Below, piece after piece: positions 7,027 to 16,090 of a stretch of 64,000 nt of DNA. The position numbers and the translations under genes were made by a program. The notes below the pieces were generated by a model. The model was not told the origin of the DNA. It saw only the letters and a list, made by a program, of their open reading frames with translations, and did no database searches. The first letter of the stretch is position 1. Each line of letters opens with the position of its first letter. This stretch comes from Gemmatimonadota bacterium (GTDB taxonomy: Bacteria > Gemmatimonadota > Gemmatimonadetes > Longimicrobiales > Gaopeijiaceae): the NCBI GenBank assembly GCA_022560615.1, contig JADFSR010000019.1, positions 1-64,000 of the forward strand, in the 5' to 3' direction.

Positions 7027-9293
7027 GGCCAGTCCTTCTCGAGCGAAGCGTACCGTAAGAGCAGCTTCTTCTGCCCGATGTCGTCGAAATCGATCGTGAC
7101 CTTGAGATCTCGCCCGAACCCGGTGATCTCCACCACTGCACCGGACCCGAACGTCTGATGCAGCACACGCTCGCCCTTCACGAAGCGCGGCAGGTCCTGG
7201 TTCATGCCCGCGTCCAGATCGGGCTCGAACGTGGCATCGAAGGGCTCCCGGCTCCCAGACCGGGGCCGGCCCCTGTGGGGTGTGGAGTGCTGAAGTCGGG
7301 TCAATCGCTCACTCCTCCGGCTGTCCAGGAGATCATCCGGCACCGCATCTACGAAGGACGAGAGGGTACCGTAGGTGAAATCGCCGGCGCGTCTGCGCTG
7401 CCGCGCCCACGATAGCGACAGCTTATCCTCCGCGCGGGTGATGCCCACGTAGAAGAGGCGTCGCTCCTCCTCGAGCGCGTCGGCCTCGTCATAGGCTCGG
7501 CTGAGCGGGAAGAGTCCCTCCTCCAGCCCCGCGATGAACACCACGGGAAACTCCAGACCCTTCGCGTTGTGCAGCGTCATCAGCGTCGCAGTCGCCGCGT
7601 CGGGGTCGAGGCGGTCCACGTCCGCTACCAGTGCTACTTGCTGCAGGAACAGGTCGAGTTCGGTGAAGGCGTCGAGCTCCTCGTCGTCCATACCCTTCAT
7701 GAACGTGGCGTCGAAGTCGAGCGCTCCGGCAATGAGCTCCGAGACGTTGCGCGCTCGATCCTCTCCGTCGGGTCCCTCGTCATACAGATGGCGTACGAGG
7801 TCGAGGTCTTCGACGAGCTCCTCGAGCAGCTCCCCGATCGTCGCCTGCGTCGCGCGTAGGCTGAAGCGCTGGATGAGGTCCGCGAAGCGCATGAGCCCAC
7901 TGGCACCTGCGGCCCTTACGTCGGGGATCTCGTCCGCCCGCGCCGCCGCCGCCAGGAGCGTCAGCCTCTGCTCAGCGGCCCAGCGTACCAAGTGCTCCTC
8001 CGTCGTCAGCCCGACACCCCGCCGCGGATAGTTCACGATCCGACCGAAGGCCGTAGCGTCTTTCGGGTTGGAGATCAGTCGCAGATAGGCGAGTACGTCC
8101 TGGATCTCCCGGCGCTCGTAGAAGCGCACACCGCCCACGACTTGGTAGGGCACCCCTTCTCTCCGGAAGGCGTCTTCGAGCGCTCTCGCTTGAGCGTTGG
8201 TGCGGTACAGCACGGCGCAGCCGCTGTAAGAGAGCCCCGGCGTTTCGCGGATACGCGTCTCGATCTCCCCTACGATCCAGCGGGCTTCGTCGTTCTCGTC
8301 GAACGTCTCGATGAGAGTGATCTTCTCCCCACCGGTGCGATCCGTCCGGAGCGTCTTCTCCGGACGGTTCACGTTCTCGACGATGACCGCGTTAGCGGCG
8401 TCGAGGATGAGCTCGCTCGAGCGGTAGTTCACCTCGAGCGCGACCACGACCGCACGGGGAAACGCGATCTCGAAGTCCAGGATGTTCCTGATGTCCGCGC
8501 CACGCCACGCGTAGATCGATTGGTCAGGGTCGCCGACGACCATGAGGTTCTCGTGACCTTGGGCGAGCAATTCCACGAAACGGAACTGTGCACGGTTCGT
8601 GTCCTGATACTCGTCCACGAGGATGAACGAGAAACGCTCTCGGTACCGGTCCAGCAACTCCGGATAGTCCTCGAAGAGCTCAACCGGCTTCATGAGCAGG
8701 TCGTCGAAGTCGAACGCGTTCTGGTCCTTGAGAGCCTTCTGGTATTCGGTGAAGACGTGTCCCACGTTGCGAACGAACAGATCGAAGGAACCCTCCGTGT
8801 CCTTCGCGAAGGTGTCGCCGTCGATGAGCTGGTTCTTGGCGTTGCTGATCTCGGCGCGAATCGCCTTGGGGCTCCACCGCTTCGGGTCGAGCCCGACCGA
8901 CTCTTGAACGTTCTTCACGAGCCGAAGCGACTGCTCTGAATCGAAGATGCTGAAGGCACGATCCCAGCCCAGGCGATCCGCGTGGCGGCGTAGCAGGCGC
9001 GCGCCGACCGAGTGGAAGGTGCCCACCCACATGCCCGACGGCTCCGTGCCGAGCAGCCGGGTGATCCTCTCCCGCATCTCGCCGGCGGCCTTGTTCGTGA
9101 ACGTGACCGCCAAGATCCGGTCCGGCGGAACGCCGTGCTCGCTAATCAGGTGGCTTACGCGTGCCGTCAGAACCCGCGTCTTCCCCGAGCCCGCACCGGC
9201 GAGCACGAGTAGCGGGCCCTCGAAGTGCGACGTCGCCGCTAGCTGCTCTGAGTTGAGTCCGTCGAGATGTGCTGGAACCTGCGGATCAGGCAT
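7023..9293 (-). CDS. pcrA: ATP-dependent DNA helicase UvrD/PcrA (superfamily 1A)
   Basis: 756 aa from ATG 9293; longer readings run into the preceding kinase gene. A 3'-to-5' helicase of DNA repair and replication-conflict resolution. Motifs in order: Q motif GLNSEQLAAT, Walker A LAGAGSGKTRVL, FTNKAAGEMRERI, VDEYQDTNRAQF, GDPDQSIYAWRGADI, NYRS, and TLHNAKGLEFPVVF with GITRAEDKL. The C-terminus carries the PcrA-type Tudor-like tail VLHQTFGSGAVVEITGFGRD. The start overlaps the end of the sensor kinase gene by 8 bases. Confidence 0.93.
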   Translation of the reverse strand: MPDPQVPAHLDGLNSEQLAATSHFEGPLLVLAGAGSGKTRVLTARVSHLISEHGVPPDRILAVTFTNKAAGEMRERITRLLGTEPSGMWVGTFHSVGARLLRRHADRLGWDRAFSIFDSEQSLRLVKNVQESVGLDPKRWSPKAIRAEISNAKNQLIDGDTFAKDTEGSFDLFVRNVGHVFTEYQKALKDQNAFDFDDLLMKPVELFEDYPELLDRYRERFSFILVDEYQDTNRAQFRFVELLAQGHENLMVVGDPDQSIYAWRGADIRNILDFEIAFPRAVVVALEVNYRSSELILDAANAVIVENVNRPEKTLRTDRTGGEKITLIETFDENDEARWIVGEIETRIRETPGLSYSGCAVLYRTNAQARALEDAFRREGVPYQVVGGVRFYERREIQDVLAYLRLISNPKDATAFGRIVNYPRRGVGLTTEEHLVRWAAEQRLTLLAAAARADEIPDVRAAGASGLMRFADLIQRFSLRATQATIGELLEELVEDLDLVRHLYDEGPDGEDRARNVSELIAGALDFDATFMKGMDDEELDAFTELDLFLQQVALVADVDRLDPDAATATLMTLHNAKGLEFPVVFIAGLEEGLFPLSRAYDEADALEEERRLFYVGITRAEDKLSLSWARQRRRAGDFTYGTLSSFVDAVPDDLLDSRRSERLTRLQHSTPHRGRPRSGSREPFDATFEPDLDAGMNQDLPRFVKGERVLHQTFGSGAVVEITGFGRDLKVTIDFDDIGQKKLLLRYASLEKDWP

Positions 9294-10467
9294 CGGCGGC
9301 CGGCAGTCGGATCTGGAACGTGGTGCCCTCGAGTCCTTCGAGGAGTTCGATGTGTCCCCGGTGCACGCCCTCGACGATGCGACGGGAGAGCGCGAGCCCG
9401 ACCCCCCATCCACCTGACTTCGTCGTCACGCCCGGCTCGAAGAGCTTGTCCCGAATCTCGGGATCGACGCCCGGACCGGTGTCCCGGATGCGAAGCGAGA
9501 TCCACTTGCCACCGATTTCGCGGGCATAGATGGTGATCTTTCCACCCCGACCGGCGAGCGCGTCGAGGGCGTTCTTCACCACGTTCTCCAGTGCCCAGAT
9601 CAGCAATACTTCGTTGCCCTGCACTCTCGGCAGACCCGGGGGGATGTCGACGACCAGCTCTACACCCTTGCGGCTCAGCCTTGGGATCCGGACCGCGAGG
9701 TACTGCTCCAGGTCGCTCACTACCTGACGGACCGAGAGAGATTCCAGTTCGGGCTCTCGCCCGATGAGCTCGAAGCGGTGGCTGATCCGCTCGAGCCGCT
9801 CCAGATCTTCGCCGATCGAGCCGGCGATCTCGCCGTCGCGTAGTCCGCCGGGGCGCTCGCCGACCGGAAGGCTGAGTACTTCGAGCCACCCCGCCAACGA
9901 AGAGAGCGGCGTGCCCAACTGGTGTGCGAGCTCGCGGGCCATCGATGTCCAAGCTTTCTCGCTCTCGGCTCGACGTTGGTAGCGGATTGCGACGAACCCG
10001 ATGAACACGGTGAACAGCAAGAGCCCGGCCTGCAGCCACGGGATCCATCGCAACCGCTCGACTTCGGGTGTGTTGCCGAAGTGGACGCGCTGGAGATTGG
10101 GATCACCGACCGGCGGATGCTGATCGTCCAGAGTGGGAATGTGGGCCCGGACGGCCGCCTGTCCTTCGGGAGTATCGATATCCGCTTCGAAATCCAGGTT
10201 CTCGGCCATGAGGACCGTGTCCCCCGGTCCTGTGACCACGAGCGGCACACCCGACCCCAGGATGATGCCCTGAAGGTTGTAGAGCGCCTCTTCGGACGCC
10301 GACGGAGCCATCGTCGTGATGCCCGTCTGCACCTCGTGGTAGATCTCGCTCAGGCGCTCGGTGTTTTCCTCCAGCGCGCTCATGATCTGCCCGGTGTACA
10401 GCAGGAACCAACCGAGCTGCACGAGGAACATCGTGGCCAGCGCGATGGGCCACTTGATCTTCATCAC
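9286..10467 (-). CDS. Membrane sensor histidine kinase
   Basis: 393 aa. One N-terminal transmembrane helix (about residues 6-24), an extracytoplasmic domain of about 120 residues, a second helix (145-163), a HisKA domain with phospho-acceptor His182 in ELAHQLGTPLSSLAGW, and a HATPase domain with N-box ENVVKNALDAL, G1 DTGPGVDPEI and G2 GGWGVGLALS. It autophosphorylates and would pass phosphate to a receiver protein. None is adjacent; the single-domain receiver at 12573 is an unlinked candidate. The periplasmic domain is unrecognised. Confidence 0.87.
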   Translation of the reverse strand: MMKIKWPIALATMFLVQLGWFLLYTGQIMSALEENTERLSEIYHEVQTGITTMAPSASEEALYNLQGIILGSGVPLVVTGPGDTVLMAENLDFEADIDTPEGQAAVRAHIPTLDDQHPPVGDPNLQRVHFGNTPEVERLRWIPWLQAGLLLFTVFIGFVAIRYQRRAESEKAWTSMARELAHQLGTPLSSLAGWLEVLSLPVGERPGGLRDGEIAGSIGEDLERLERISHRFELIGREPELESLSVRQVVSDLEQYLAVRIPRLSRKGVELVVDIPPGLPRVQGNEVLLIWALENVVKNALDALAGRGGKITIYAREIGGKWISLRIRDTGPGVDPEIRDKLFEPGVTTKSGGWGVGLALSRRIVEGVHRGHIELLEGLEGTTFQIRLPAADA

Positions 10468-10492
10468 GGGACGAAGAACCCCATGCCAGACG

Positions 10493-11773
10493 CTAGGTCG
10501 ACCGTGTGAGCCGGTCCAAGCCCACGTAAGGGTGCAATACCTCCGGTAGCGTCACGCTCCCATCCGCCTGCTGGTACGTCTCGAGCAGCGCAGCCATCAC
10601 GCGAGGAAGCGCGAGCGCTGAGCCGTTCAGCGTGTGCACGAACTCCGGCTTCTCTGTCTGTGTACGCCGGAAGCGGATGTTCGCCCGGCGCGCCTGATAG
10701 TCCGTGAACGTCGTGCAGCTCGAAACCTCGAGCCACTTGTCCACCCCCGGAGCCCACACCTCGAGGTCGTACGTGAGCGCGCCGCTCTGCCCCAACTCAC
10801 CCGTGGCGAGTAAGAGGCGCCGGTAGTGCAGCCCGAGTCGCTCGAGTAAAACCTCGGCTTCCCGCGTCAGCTCCTCCAGCGCGTCGCGACTCCGCTCGGG
10901 CAGCTCGTAGCGGACGAGCTCGACTTTGTCGAATTGGTGCACTCGGAGCAGGCCGCGCGTGTCTTTGCCCGCAGCCCCCGCTTCGCGCCTGAAGCACGGT
11001 GAGTACGCCGTGTATCGGAGTGGCAGATCATCGGCGGTGAGCAGCTCGTCCCGATGCAGGTTTGTGACCGGCACTTCAGCGGTCGGGATGAGCCAGAGCT
11101 CGTCCCGCTCGGTCTGATACGACTCCTCCGCGAACTTGGGGAGCTGGCCGGTGCCGATCATCGTGTCGCTTGTCACCAGATACGGTATCCGTACCTCGGT
11201 ATACGCGTGCTCATCGGTATGCACGTCGAGGAAGAAGTTGATCAGCCCACGCTGCAACCGCGCACCACCTGCCACCAGGACGGGGAAGCCGGAACCGCTA
11301 ACCTTCGCGCCGCGCGCGAGATCGAGTATCCCCAGCGCCTCGCCCAACTCCCAATGCGGGCGTGGCTCGAAGTCGAACGTCGCCGGTGAACCATGACAGG
11401 CCTGGACGACGTTGTGGTCCTCATCGCCTTCGGGGACTTCGTCGAACGGGGTATTGGGGATGCCCAAGAGCAGCGCCTCGATTTCCTCGTCGGCCGACGC
11501 AATGGTCGCGTCCAACTCGCTGATCCGATCCCCTACCTCGCGCATCTCGAGGATGAGCGCCTCGGCGTCTCCTGCCTCTCGCTTGAGCTCGCCGACACGC
11601 TTCGACGCCTCGTTCCGCCGCGCCTTCAAGTCGTTGACGACGCCGAGCGCTTCACGGCGCGTCACGTCGAACTCCAGAACGCGGTCCACCATGTCCGGGA
11701 GGCTCGCGTCTCTCTTCGCCAGGGCGTCTTTCACGGCCTCCGTCTCGTGGCGGAGGCGGCGGATGTCGAGCAT
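10493..11773 (-). CDS. serS: Seryl-tRNA synthetase
   Basis: 426 aa, normal length. It charges tRNA(Ser) with serine. The N-terminal antiparallel coiled-coil arm spans about residues 25-105 (VVNDLKARRNEASKRV, EMREVGDRISELDATI). The class II catalytic core follows: motif 2 SPCFRREAGAAGKDTRGL with RVHQFDKVEL, and motif 3 LNGSALALPRVMAALLE. The ATG at 11773 overlaps the stop of the upstream lipoprotein gene. A 25-base gap separates serS from the kinase downstream. Confidence 0.96.
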   Translation of the reverse strand: MLDIRRLRHETEAVKDALAKRDASLPDMVDRVLEFDVTRREALGVVNDLKARRNEASKRVGELKREAGDAEALILEMREVGDRISELDATIASADEEIEALLLGIPNTPFDEVPEGDEDHNVVQACHGSPATFDFEPRPHWELGEALGILDLARGAKVSGSGFPVLVAGGARLQRGLINFFLDVHTDEHAYTEVRIPYLVTSDTMIGTGQLPKFAEESYQTERDELWLIPTAEVPVTNLHRDELLTADDLPLRYTAYSPCFRREAGAAGKDTRGLLRVHQFDKVELVRYELPERSRDALEELTREAEVLLERLGLHYRRLLLATGELGQSGALTYDLEVWAPGVDKWLEVSSCTTFTDYQARRANIRFRRTQTEKPEFVHTLNGSALALPRVMAALLETYQQADGSVTLPEVLHPYVGLDRLTRST

Positions 11774-12369
11774 CAGTCCGGCGGAATGAGCCGGAGGCTG
11801 TTACAGACCGGGCTCGCGTCGAATACGAACGTCAGCGTACCACCCTCGACGTCGATCACGAGCGGCTCGAGCTTCGCGTAGTACGAGCAGAGCCTGCCAA
11901 AGATGCCGGGGCTCTGTGAGGTCTTCACGACGTACAGGGTCCCCATCTCCACCGGGACCGGGGCGAACCTCGAGTAGGCGGCGGTATCCTCCGGCGCGTC
12001 CTGCAGGTCGGCGAAAGAGAGTCCCGGCAACGCCGCCACGCTGGCCTTGGAGCTGATGCCGAGCGCCCCGGGTGGCAGGAAGACGAGCTGACCGCCTCGC
12101 GTATCGACTGCGACGTCCCAAGTGCCCGTGGCCGTTGCCGCCTCCACCCTCACTCTTCGGCGATCGTTGAAGCTGTACGCCGCTTCGAGGTTCAGCTCGG
12201 GACGCGCCAAGGAGTAGAGCAAGACGGTGTCCGGATTAAGCTCCCACGGGAAAATGAACGGGTCGCCCCCGCACGCGGCGAGTCCCGCGGAGAGCGTGAC
12301 GAGCGCAGCAAGAGACGCGGGCCCGAGCCCATGGAGATTCACACTTCTTACGAGTCGCTGCGGTGTCAC
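11773..12369 (-). CDS. Predicted lipoprotein of unknown function
   Basis: 198 aa. The N-terminus has a hydrophobic stretch ending in the lipobox LAAC (TLSAGLAACGGDPF), so the mature protein should be lipid-anchored. A beta-rich domain follows (PELNLEAAYSFNDRRRVRV, DTRGGQLVFLPPGALGI) with two C-terminal cysteines that could form a disulphide (GRLCSYY and SPVCNSL). No family recognised. Its stop overlaps the serS ATG (TGATG), so they are co-transcribed. It diverges from the receiver gene at 12573 across about 200 bp. Confidence 0.65.
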   Translation of the reverse strand: MTPQRLVRSVNLHGLGPASLAALVTLSAGLAACGGDPFIFPWELNPDTVLLYSLARPELNLEAAYSFNDRRRVRVEAATATGTWDVAVDTRGGQLVFLPPGALGISSKASVAALPGLSFADLQDAPEDTAAYSRFAPVPVEMGTLYVVKTSQSPGIFGRLCSYYAKLEPLVIDVEGGTLTFVFDASPVCNSLRLIPPD

Positions 12370-12468
12370 GAGGTCAGTCCTTGTTCACACGGCCTCCGAG
12401 GCCGAAAAGAGTGCGAAAAGTGCCGGAACCAAGAAGGGAGTGTCAACCCCGAAAAGCCCTGCAATTCC

Positions 12469-12497
12469 TTGACTTTACCCCATACGCCGGGTAGGTT
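12469..12497 (+). promoter_or_regulatory. Predicted sigma-70-type promoter for the receiver-manC cluster
   Basis: TTGACT (12469-12474) and TAGGTT (12492-12497) are separated by 17 bases, about 75 bp upstream of the receiver gene start. A very GC-rich palindromic stretch (GGCCGGCCGGCCGGCGGCC, near 12535-12553) lies between promoter and gene. The pairing was picked by eye. Confidence 0.5.
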
Positions 12498-12572
12498 CCC
12501 CGGCCGTCGCCCCCGGCCCCCCGGCCCTTTCTGCGGCCGGCCGGCCGGCGGCCTTGCGATCGAGGAGCAACC

Positions 12573-12971
12573 GTGCCCGACCAGCAAGCCCATCGCAGAG
12601 GTGGGCGCATCCTCGTGGTCGACGATGAGCCTCACATTCGACGGGTCCTCAACACGATCCTCACCAACGACGGATTCGACGTGGTCGAAGCTATGGACGG
12701 CTCAGCGGGCATGGAGGCGGTCAAGTCGGACGCCGAGTTCGACTTTATCCTACTCGACTTCATGATGCCCGGCGCGACTGGGCTCGAGGTGCTCGCCAGG
12801 ATCAGGGCCAGTGACCATCGAGCAGAAACCCCGGTGATCATCTTAACGGCAAAGGGCCAGGACACGGATAGAACGGCGGCGCTCGCTGGCGGCGCCAACG
12901 ACTTCCTCACCAAACCTTTTAGCCCCAAGAAGCTCGTTGCCCGAATCCACGAGATCCTCGACGCGAACTGA
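12573..12971 (+). CDS. Single-domain response regulator (CheY-like receiver)
   Basis: 132 aa from a GTG start with GAGGAGC upstream. It is essentially only a REC domain: acidic pocket in ILVVDDEP, phospho-acceptor Asp62 in ILLDFMMPG, the Thr of VIILTAKG and Lys of FLTKPFSPKKL. With no output domain it must act by protein contact or as a phosphorelay intermediate. It overlaps the start of the manC-like gene, an unusual pairing. Confidence 0.88.
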   Translation: MPDQQAHRRGGRILVVDDEPHIRRVLNTILTNDGFDVVEAMDGSAGMEAVKSDAEFDFILLDFMMPGATGLEVLARIRASDHRAETPVIILTAKGQDTDRTAALAGGANDFLTKPFSPKKLVARIHEILDAN

Positions 12972-14007
12972 CGACAGGCTCTGGGTCGTCGTTCTGGCCG
13001 GTGGAATCGGGTCGCGCTTCTGGCCAGTGAGCACCCGCGAGAGACCCAAACAGCTGCTCCCGCTGGCCAGCGAGCGGCCGCTCATCGTAGACACTGTCGA
13101 GCGAGCCAGGGTGCTCGTGCCCGACGATCGTCTACGCATTCTGGCCGGACGGCACCTCGTTGAACCGTTCCGCACGGTGCTCAACGACCTGTCCGACGCG
13201 GCCTACTGGATCGAACCGGAGGCGCGAGGCACCTGTCCCGTGCTCGCCTGGGCTTCCTGGGAGATTCACAGGCGCGATCCCGAGGCTGTCATGGTCAGCC
13301 TTCACGCGGACCACCGCGTCGACTCCCTGCCTGCGTTTCAGAGGACCATCCACGCAGCCGCGGAGATCGCCCGAAGAGAAAACGTTCTGGTCTGCGTCGG
13401 GGCCGTTCCGGATCGGGTCGAGACGGGATTCGGACACTTGGAGCGGGGGGAAGCGCTCGAAACGAGTGGCGAGATCGCTGCACACCGGGTGAAGACCTTT
13501 CACGAGAAGCCGGACGCCGACACGGCGCGGCGGTACGTGAGGGATGGTCATCTGTGGAATACCGGCATCTTCGTCTGGAAAGTGTCGACCTTCCTTTCCG
13601 AGTTGGCCGAGCACGCCCCGGAAGTCTCCAAGTGCCTGGCTCTTCTGGACGAGGGCGTCGACGCGTTCTTCGAGGCGGTGCCCGTGTGCGTCGTCGATAC
13701 GGCAGTCATGGAGCGCTCGGGGCGCGTGGCGACGGTCGAAGCGCTCTTCTCATGGGACGATGTCGGGAGTTGGGAAGCGCTTTCACGCTCACGGCCTGCG
13801 GACTCCGACGGAAACGTGCTGATCGGCGACGCAGTCACGGTGGATGGGAACGGGAACATCGCTTTCGCGGATCACGGCAAGGTCGTGCTCTTCGGCGTCG
13901 ATGACCTCGTCGTCGTTCGTACTGATGATGCCACGCTGGTGATGCCGAGGGAGCGCGCGGCGCACCTCAAGACGCTACTGACGGCGCTGGAGGGAAGCGA
14001 GGAATGA
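12937..14007 (+). CDS. manC: Mannose-1-phosphate guanylyltransferase (GDP-mannose pyrophosphorylase)
   Basis: About 356 aa. It makes GDP-mannose from mannose-1-phosphate and GTP for cell-surface glycans. The nucleotidyltransferase signature is clear (VVLAGGIGSRFWPVSTRERP, then KQLLPL), followed by LHADHRV, GFGHLERGE, VKTFHEKPD and WNTGIFVWK. It lacks the C-terminal isomerase domain of bifunctional ManC/AlgA. The frame is only opened by TTG 12937, inside the preceding receiver gene, and no ATG/GTG fits before the conserved core, so the exact start is uncertain. The stop overlaps the next gene by ATGA. Confidence 0.87.
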   Translation: MPESTRSSTRTDDRLWVVVLAGGIGSRFWPVSTRERPKQLLPLASERPLIVDTVERARVLVPDDRLRILAGRHLVEPFRTVLNDLSDAAYWIEPEARGTCPVLAWASWEIHRRDPEAVMVSLHADHRVDSLPAFQRTIHAAAEIARRENVLVCVGAVPDRVETGFGHLERGEALETSGEIAAHRVKTFHEKPDADTARRYVRDGHLWNTGIFVWKVSTFLSELAEHAPEVSKCLALLDEGVDAFFEAVPVCVVDTAVMERSGRVATVEALFSWDDVGSWEALSRSRPADSDGNVLIGDAVTVDGNGNIAFADHGKVVLFGVDDLVVVRTDDATLVMPRERAAHLKTLLTALEGSEE

Positions 14008-15221
14008 GCGAGGCGAGGCTCTACCTCTTCGACGACAGCCGCGCACGGCGCTGGGCGCCGTTCTCGTTGACGCGCCCAGTGGGCGAGCTGCTCTTCGGTT
14101 GTAGCACCCTGAGGGCTCGTGTGGAGCGCGTGCTCGGAATCGAGTGCCACGGTCACGTCTCCAGGAGAGCGTTAGTCGGCTTCGACGAAGCAGGTGCGGC
14201 GCCATGCGTGTCCCTGAACCAAGTAGCCCGTGATCGCCCGGTCGTCTTGCTCTCCAGCCGAGCGGTACCTGACTTCCAGGACGTCGAAGTGCCGAGTGAA
14301 CGGGCGCGCATCACGGTCGGCGGCGCGCCCGCCGGATGGGTCGTGCCACCCGGGTCCGAGCTCCCGTCCGAGCTCTGGATCCGCAATCCAGGCCATGACC
14401 GGGGAGACGCTCCCGAATTGCAGCTCGACGGCATCGTGCTCGAACGTCCCTGGGATCTCGTTGCACGGAACGGAGCGCGCGTCCACGCCGACGCAGCGAC
14501 GATGCCAAGCCACGGCGTCGTTCCGGCCGACGTGGTCGTCGTAGGCGACGGCACCGTGTCGCTCGCCGAGGGCGCGGAGATCGAGCCCGGAGTTACGCTC
14601 GACACGCGACCGGGACCCATCCGCCTAGATCGCGGCGTGCGTGTCGAAGGACCGGCCCGCCTTGTGGGTCCACTGTATGTAGGCCCAGAAACCATGGTTG
14701 CGGGGGGGACGATCTCGGCATCTTCGATCGGGCCCAACTGCCGAGTTCGCGGTGAGGTCTCGGACTCCGTCCTGGTCGGGTACGTGAACAAGGCCCACGA
14801 GGGGTACCTCGGCCACGCGCTCGTAGGGCGATGGGTCAACCTCGGGGCGCTCACCACGAACTCGGACCTCAAGAACAGCTACGGAACCGTTACCGTGTGG
14901 ACCCCCGACGGGGGGGTCGATACCGACCAGATCAAGATCGGCTGCTTCCTGGGCGATCACGTGAAGACCGGAATCGGAACCCTTTTGAACACCGGGACGG
15001 TCGTGGGCGCCGGGAGCAACATCTTCGGAGGCGCGATGCCGCCAGTGGCGGTGCCTCCCTTCAGCTGGGGTTCGGGTTCGAATCTGACCGAGTATCGCCT
15101 GGACAAGTTCCTCGAGACGGCGGAGCGAGTGATGGCCCGCCGCAACGTTGCGCTCACGCTCGGTGTGAGGGGCGTGCTCGAAGCCGCCTGGAGCGCGACC
15201 GCGGGTCGCCGCTCGCAGTGA
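14004..15221 (+). CDS. GlmU-like putative sugar nucleotidyltransferase with left-handed beta-helix
   Basis: 405 aa. The N-terminus (LYLFDDSRARRWAPFSLTRP) matches a divergent sugar-nucleotidyltransferase family rather than the classical GlmU signature. The C-terminal half is a hexapeptide-repeat helix (GPLYVGPETMVAGGTI, NLGALTTNSDLKNSYG, GIGTLLNTGTVVGAGSNIFG) like acyltransferases and GlmU. It likely processes a sugar phosphate or nucleotide sugar in the same surface-polysaccharide route as its overlapping neighbour manC. The precise substrate is not deducible. Confidence 0.7.
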   Translation: MSEARLYLFDDSRARRWAPFSLTRPVGELLFGCSTLRARVERVLGIECHGHVSRRALVGFDEAGAAPCVSLNQVARDRPVVLLSSRAVPDFQDVEVPSERARITVGGAPAGWVVPPGSELPSELWIRNPGHDRGDAPELQLDGIVLERPWDLVARNGARVHADAATMPSHGVVPADVVVVGDGTVSLAEGAEIEPGVTLDTRPGPIRLDRGVRVEGPARLVGPLYVGPETMVAGGTISASSIGPNCRVRGEVSDSVLVGYVNKAHEGYLGHALVGRWVNLGALTTNSDLKNSYGTVTVWTPDGGVDTDQIKIGCFLGDHVKTGIGTLLNTGTVVGAGSNIFGGAMPPVAVPPFSWGSGSNLTEYRLDKFLETAERVMARRNVALTLGVRGVLEAAWSATAGRRSQ

Positions 15222-15260
15222 CGAGGGCGAGGAGCCCGTGGTAGCCAGGAGGGGCCGGTC

Positions 15261-16082
15261 ATGAGGGTCGCGGTCTTGGGCAGCGGGAGTGCCGGCAACG
15301 CGACCTTCGTCTGGGCCGGCAACACCCGCGTGCTCGTCGACGCAGGCTTCAGCGGGAAGGACCTCACGCGCCGGCTCGAAACTCTCAGCCACGGTCCCGA
15401 CAAGATCGACGCCATCATCGTGACGCACGACCATGGCGACCACACTCGTGGCATGGGGGTCTTTGCTCGCCGGCATGGCACACCGCTGTATATGACCGAA
15501 CGCACGCGGGCGGCGTGCGCGAAGCTGCTGCGGGGCGAAGAGACGATCGTCGAGTACCGGCCCGGACGGGCGTTCAACATCGGAGATGTTCGCGTGGAGC
15601 CGTTCCTGACGGTGCACGACGCGGCCGACCCGGTGGGCGTCGCGCTCGTCGACGAGTGCACGGGCCTTCGTCTCGGGGTCGCCACCGACCTGGGACGGCC
15701 CACCGCTCAGGTCCGGCATGCGCTGTCCTTGTGTGACCTCCTGATTCTGGAGGCGAACCACGACGAGGTTCTCCTGCATACCAGCGGCTACCCGGCCTCG
15801 GTACGCCGCCGTATCGCATCGAGCCACGGACACCTCTCCAATCAGGCAGCGGCACGCTTCGTGATTGACCTGCTCCATCCGCGGCTAGCCTGCGTCGTCC
15901 TAGCCCACTTGTCCAAGGAGTGCAACCGGCCGGCCCTCGCGCACAGCGTCGTCGGAGAGGCGCTCGAAAAGGCTGGCTGGTCAGGGCATCTGGAGATCGC
16001 GCTTCAAGATCGGCCGACGGCCCTACTCGACGTGGAAGAGCTTCGCTACAGAGCCGGTCCGAGCCAGCTCAGCTTCCTGTAG
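15261..16082 (+). CDS. Metallo-beta-lactamase-fold hydrolase, YycJ/WalJ-like
   Basis: 273 aa. Opens with MRVAVLGSGSAGNATFVWAG and carries the metal motif THDHGDHTRG, later HDAADPVG, EANHDEV and a C-terminal VLAHLSKECN, the arrangement of the YycJ subgroup. In Firmicutes this subgroup is linked to the WalKR system and DNA repair; a nuclease activity has been proposed. It follows the GlmU-like gene by 39 bases and faces the end of rseP, with only 8 bases between the convergent stops. Confidence 0.82.
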   Translation: MRVAVLGSGSAGNATFVWAGNTRVLVDAGFSGKDLTRRLETLSHGPDKIDAIIVTHDHGDHTRGMGVFARRHGTPLYMTERTRAACAKLLRGEETIVEYRPGRAFNIGDVRVEPFLTVHDAADPVGVALVDECTGLRLGVATDLGRPTAQVRHALSLCDLLILEANHDEVLLHTSGYPASVRRRIASSHGHLSNQAAARFVIDLLHPRLACVVLAHLSKECNRPALAHSVVGEALEKAGWSGHLEIALQDRPTALLDVEELRYRAGPSQLSFL

Positions 16083-16090
16083 CTGTAGCT

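Noticed and set aside
7992-8939. 315-aa plus-strand ORF opposite the helicase gene
   Set aside because: It is the antisense of clear UvrD/PcrA motifs; long antisense frames are expected in GC-rich coding DNA.
14625-15878. 417-aa minus-strand ORF across the GlmU-like and hydrolase genes
   Set aside because: Covers the junction of two genes with recognised motifs and has no similarity pattern of its own.
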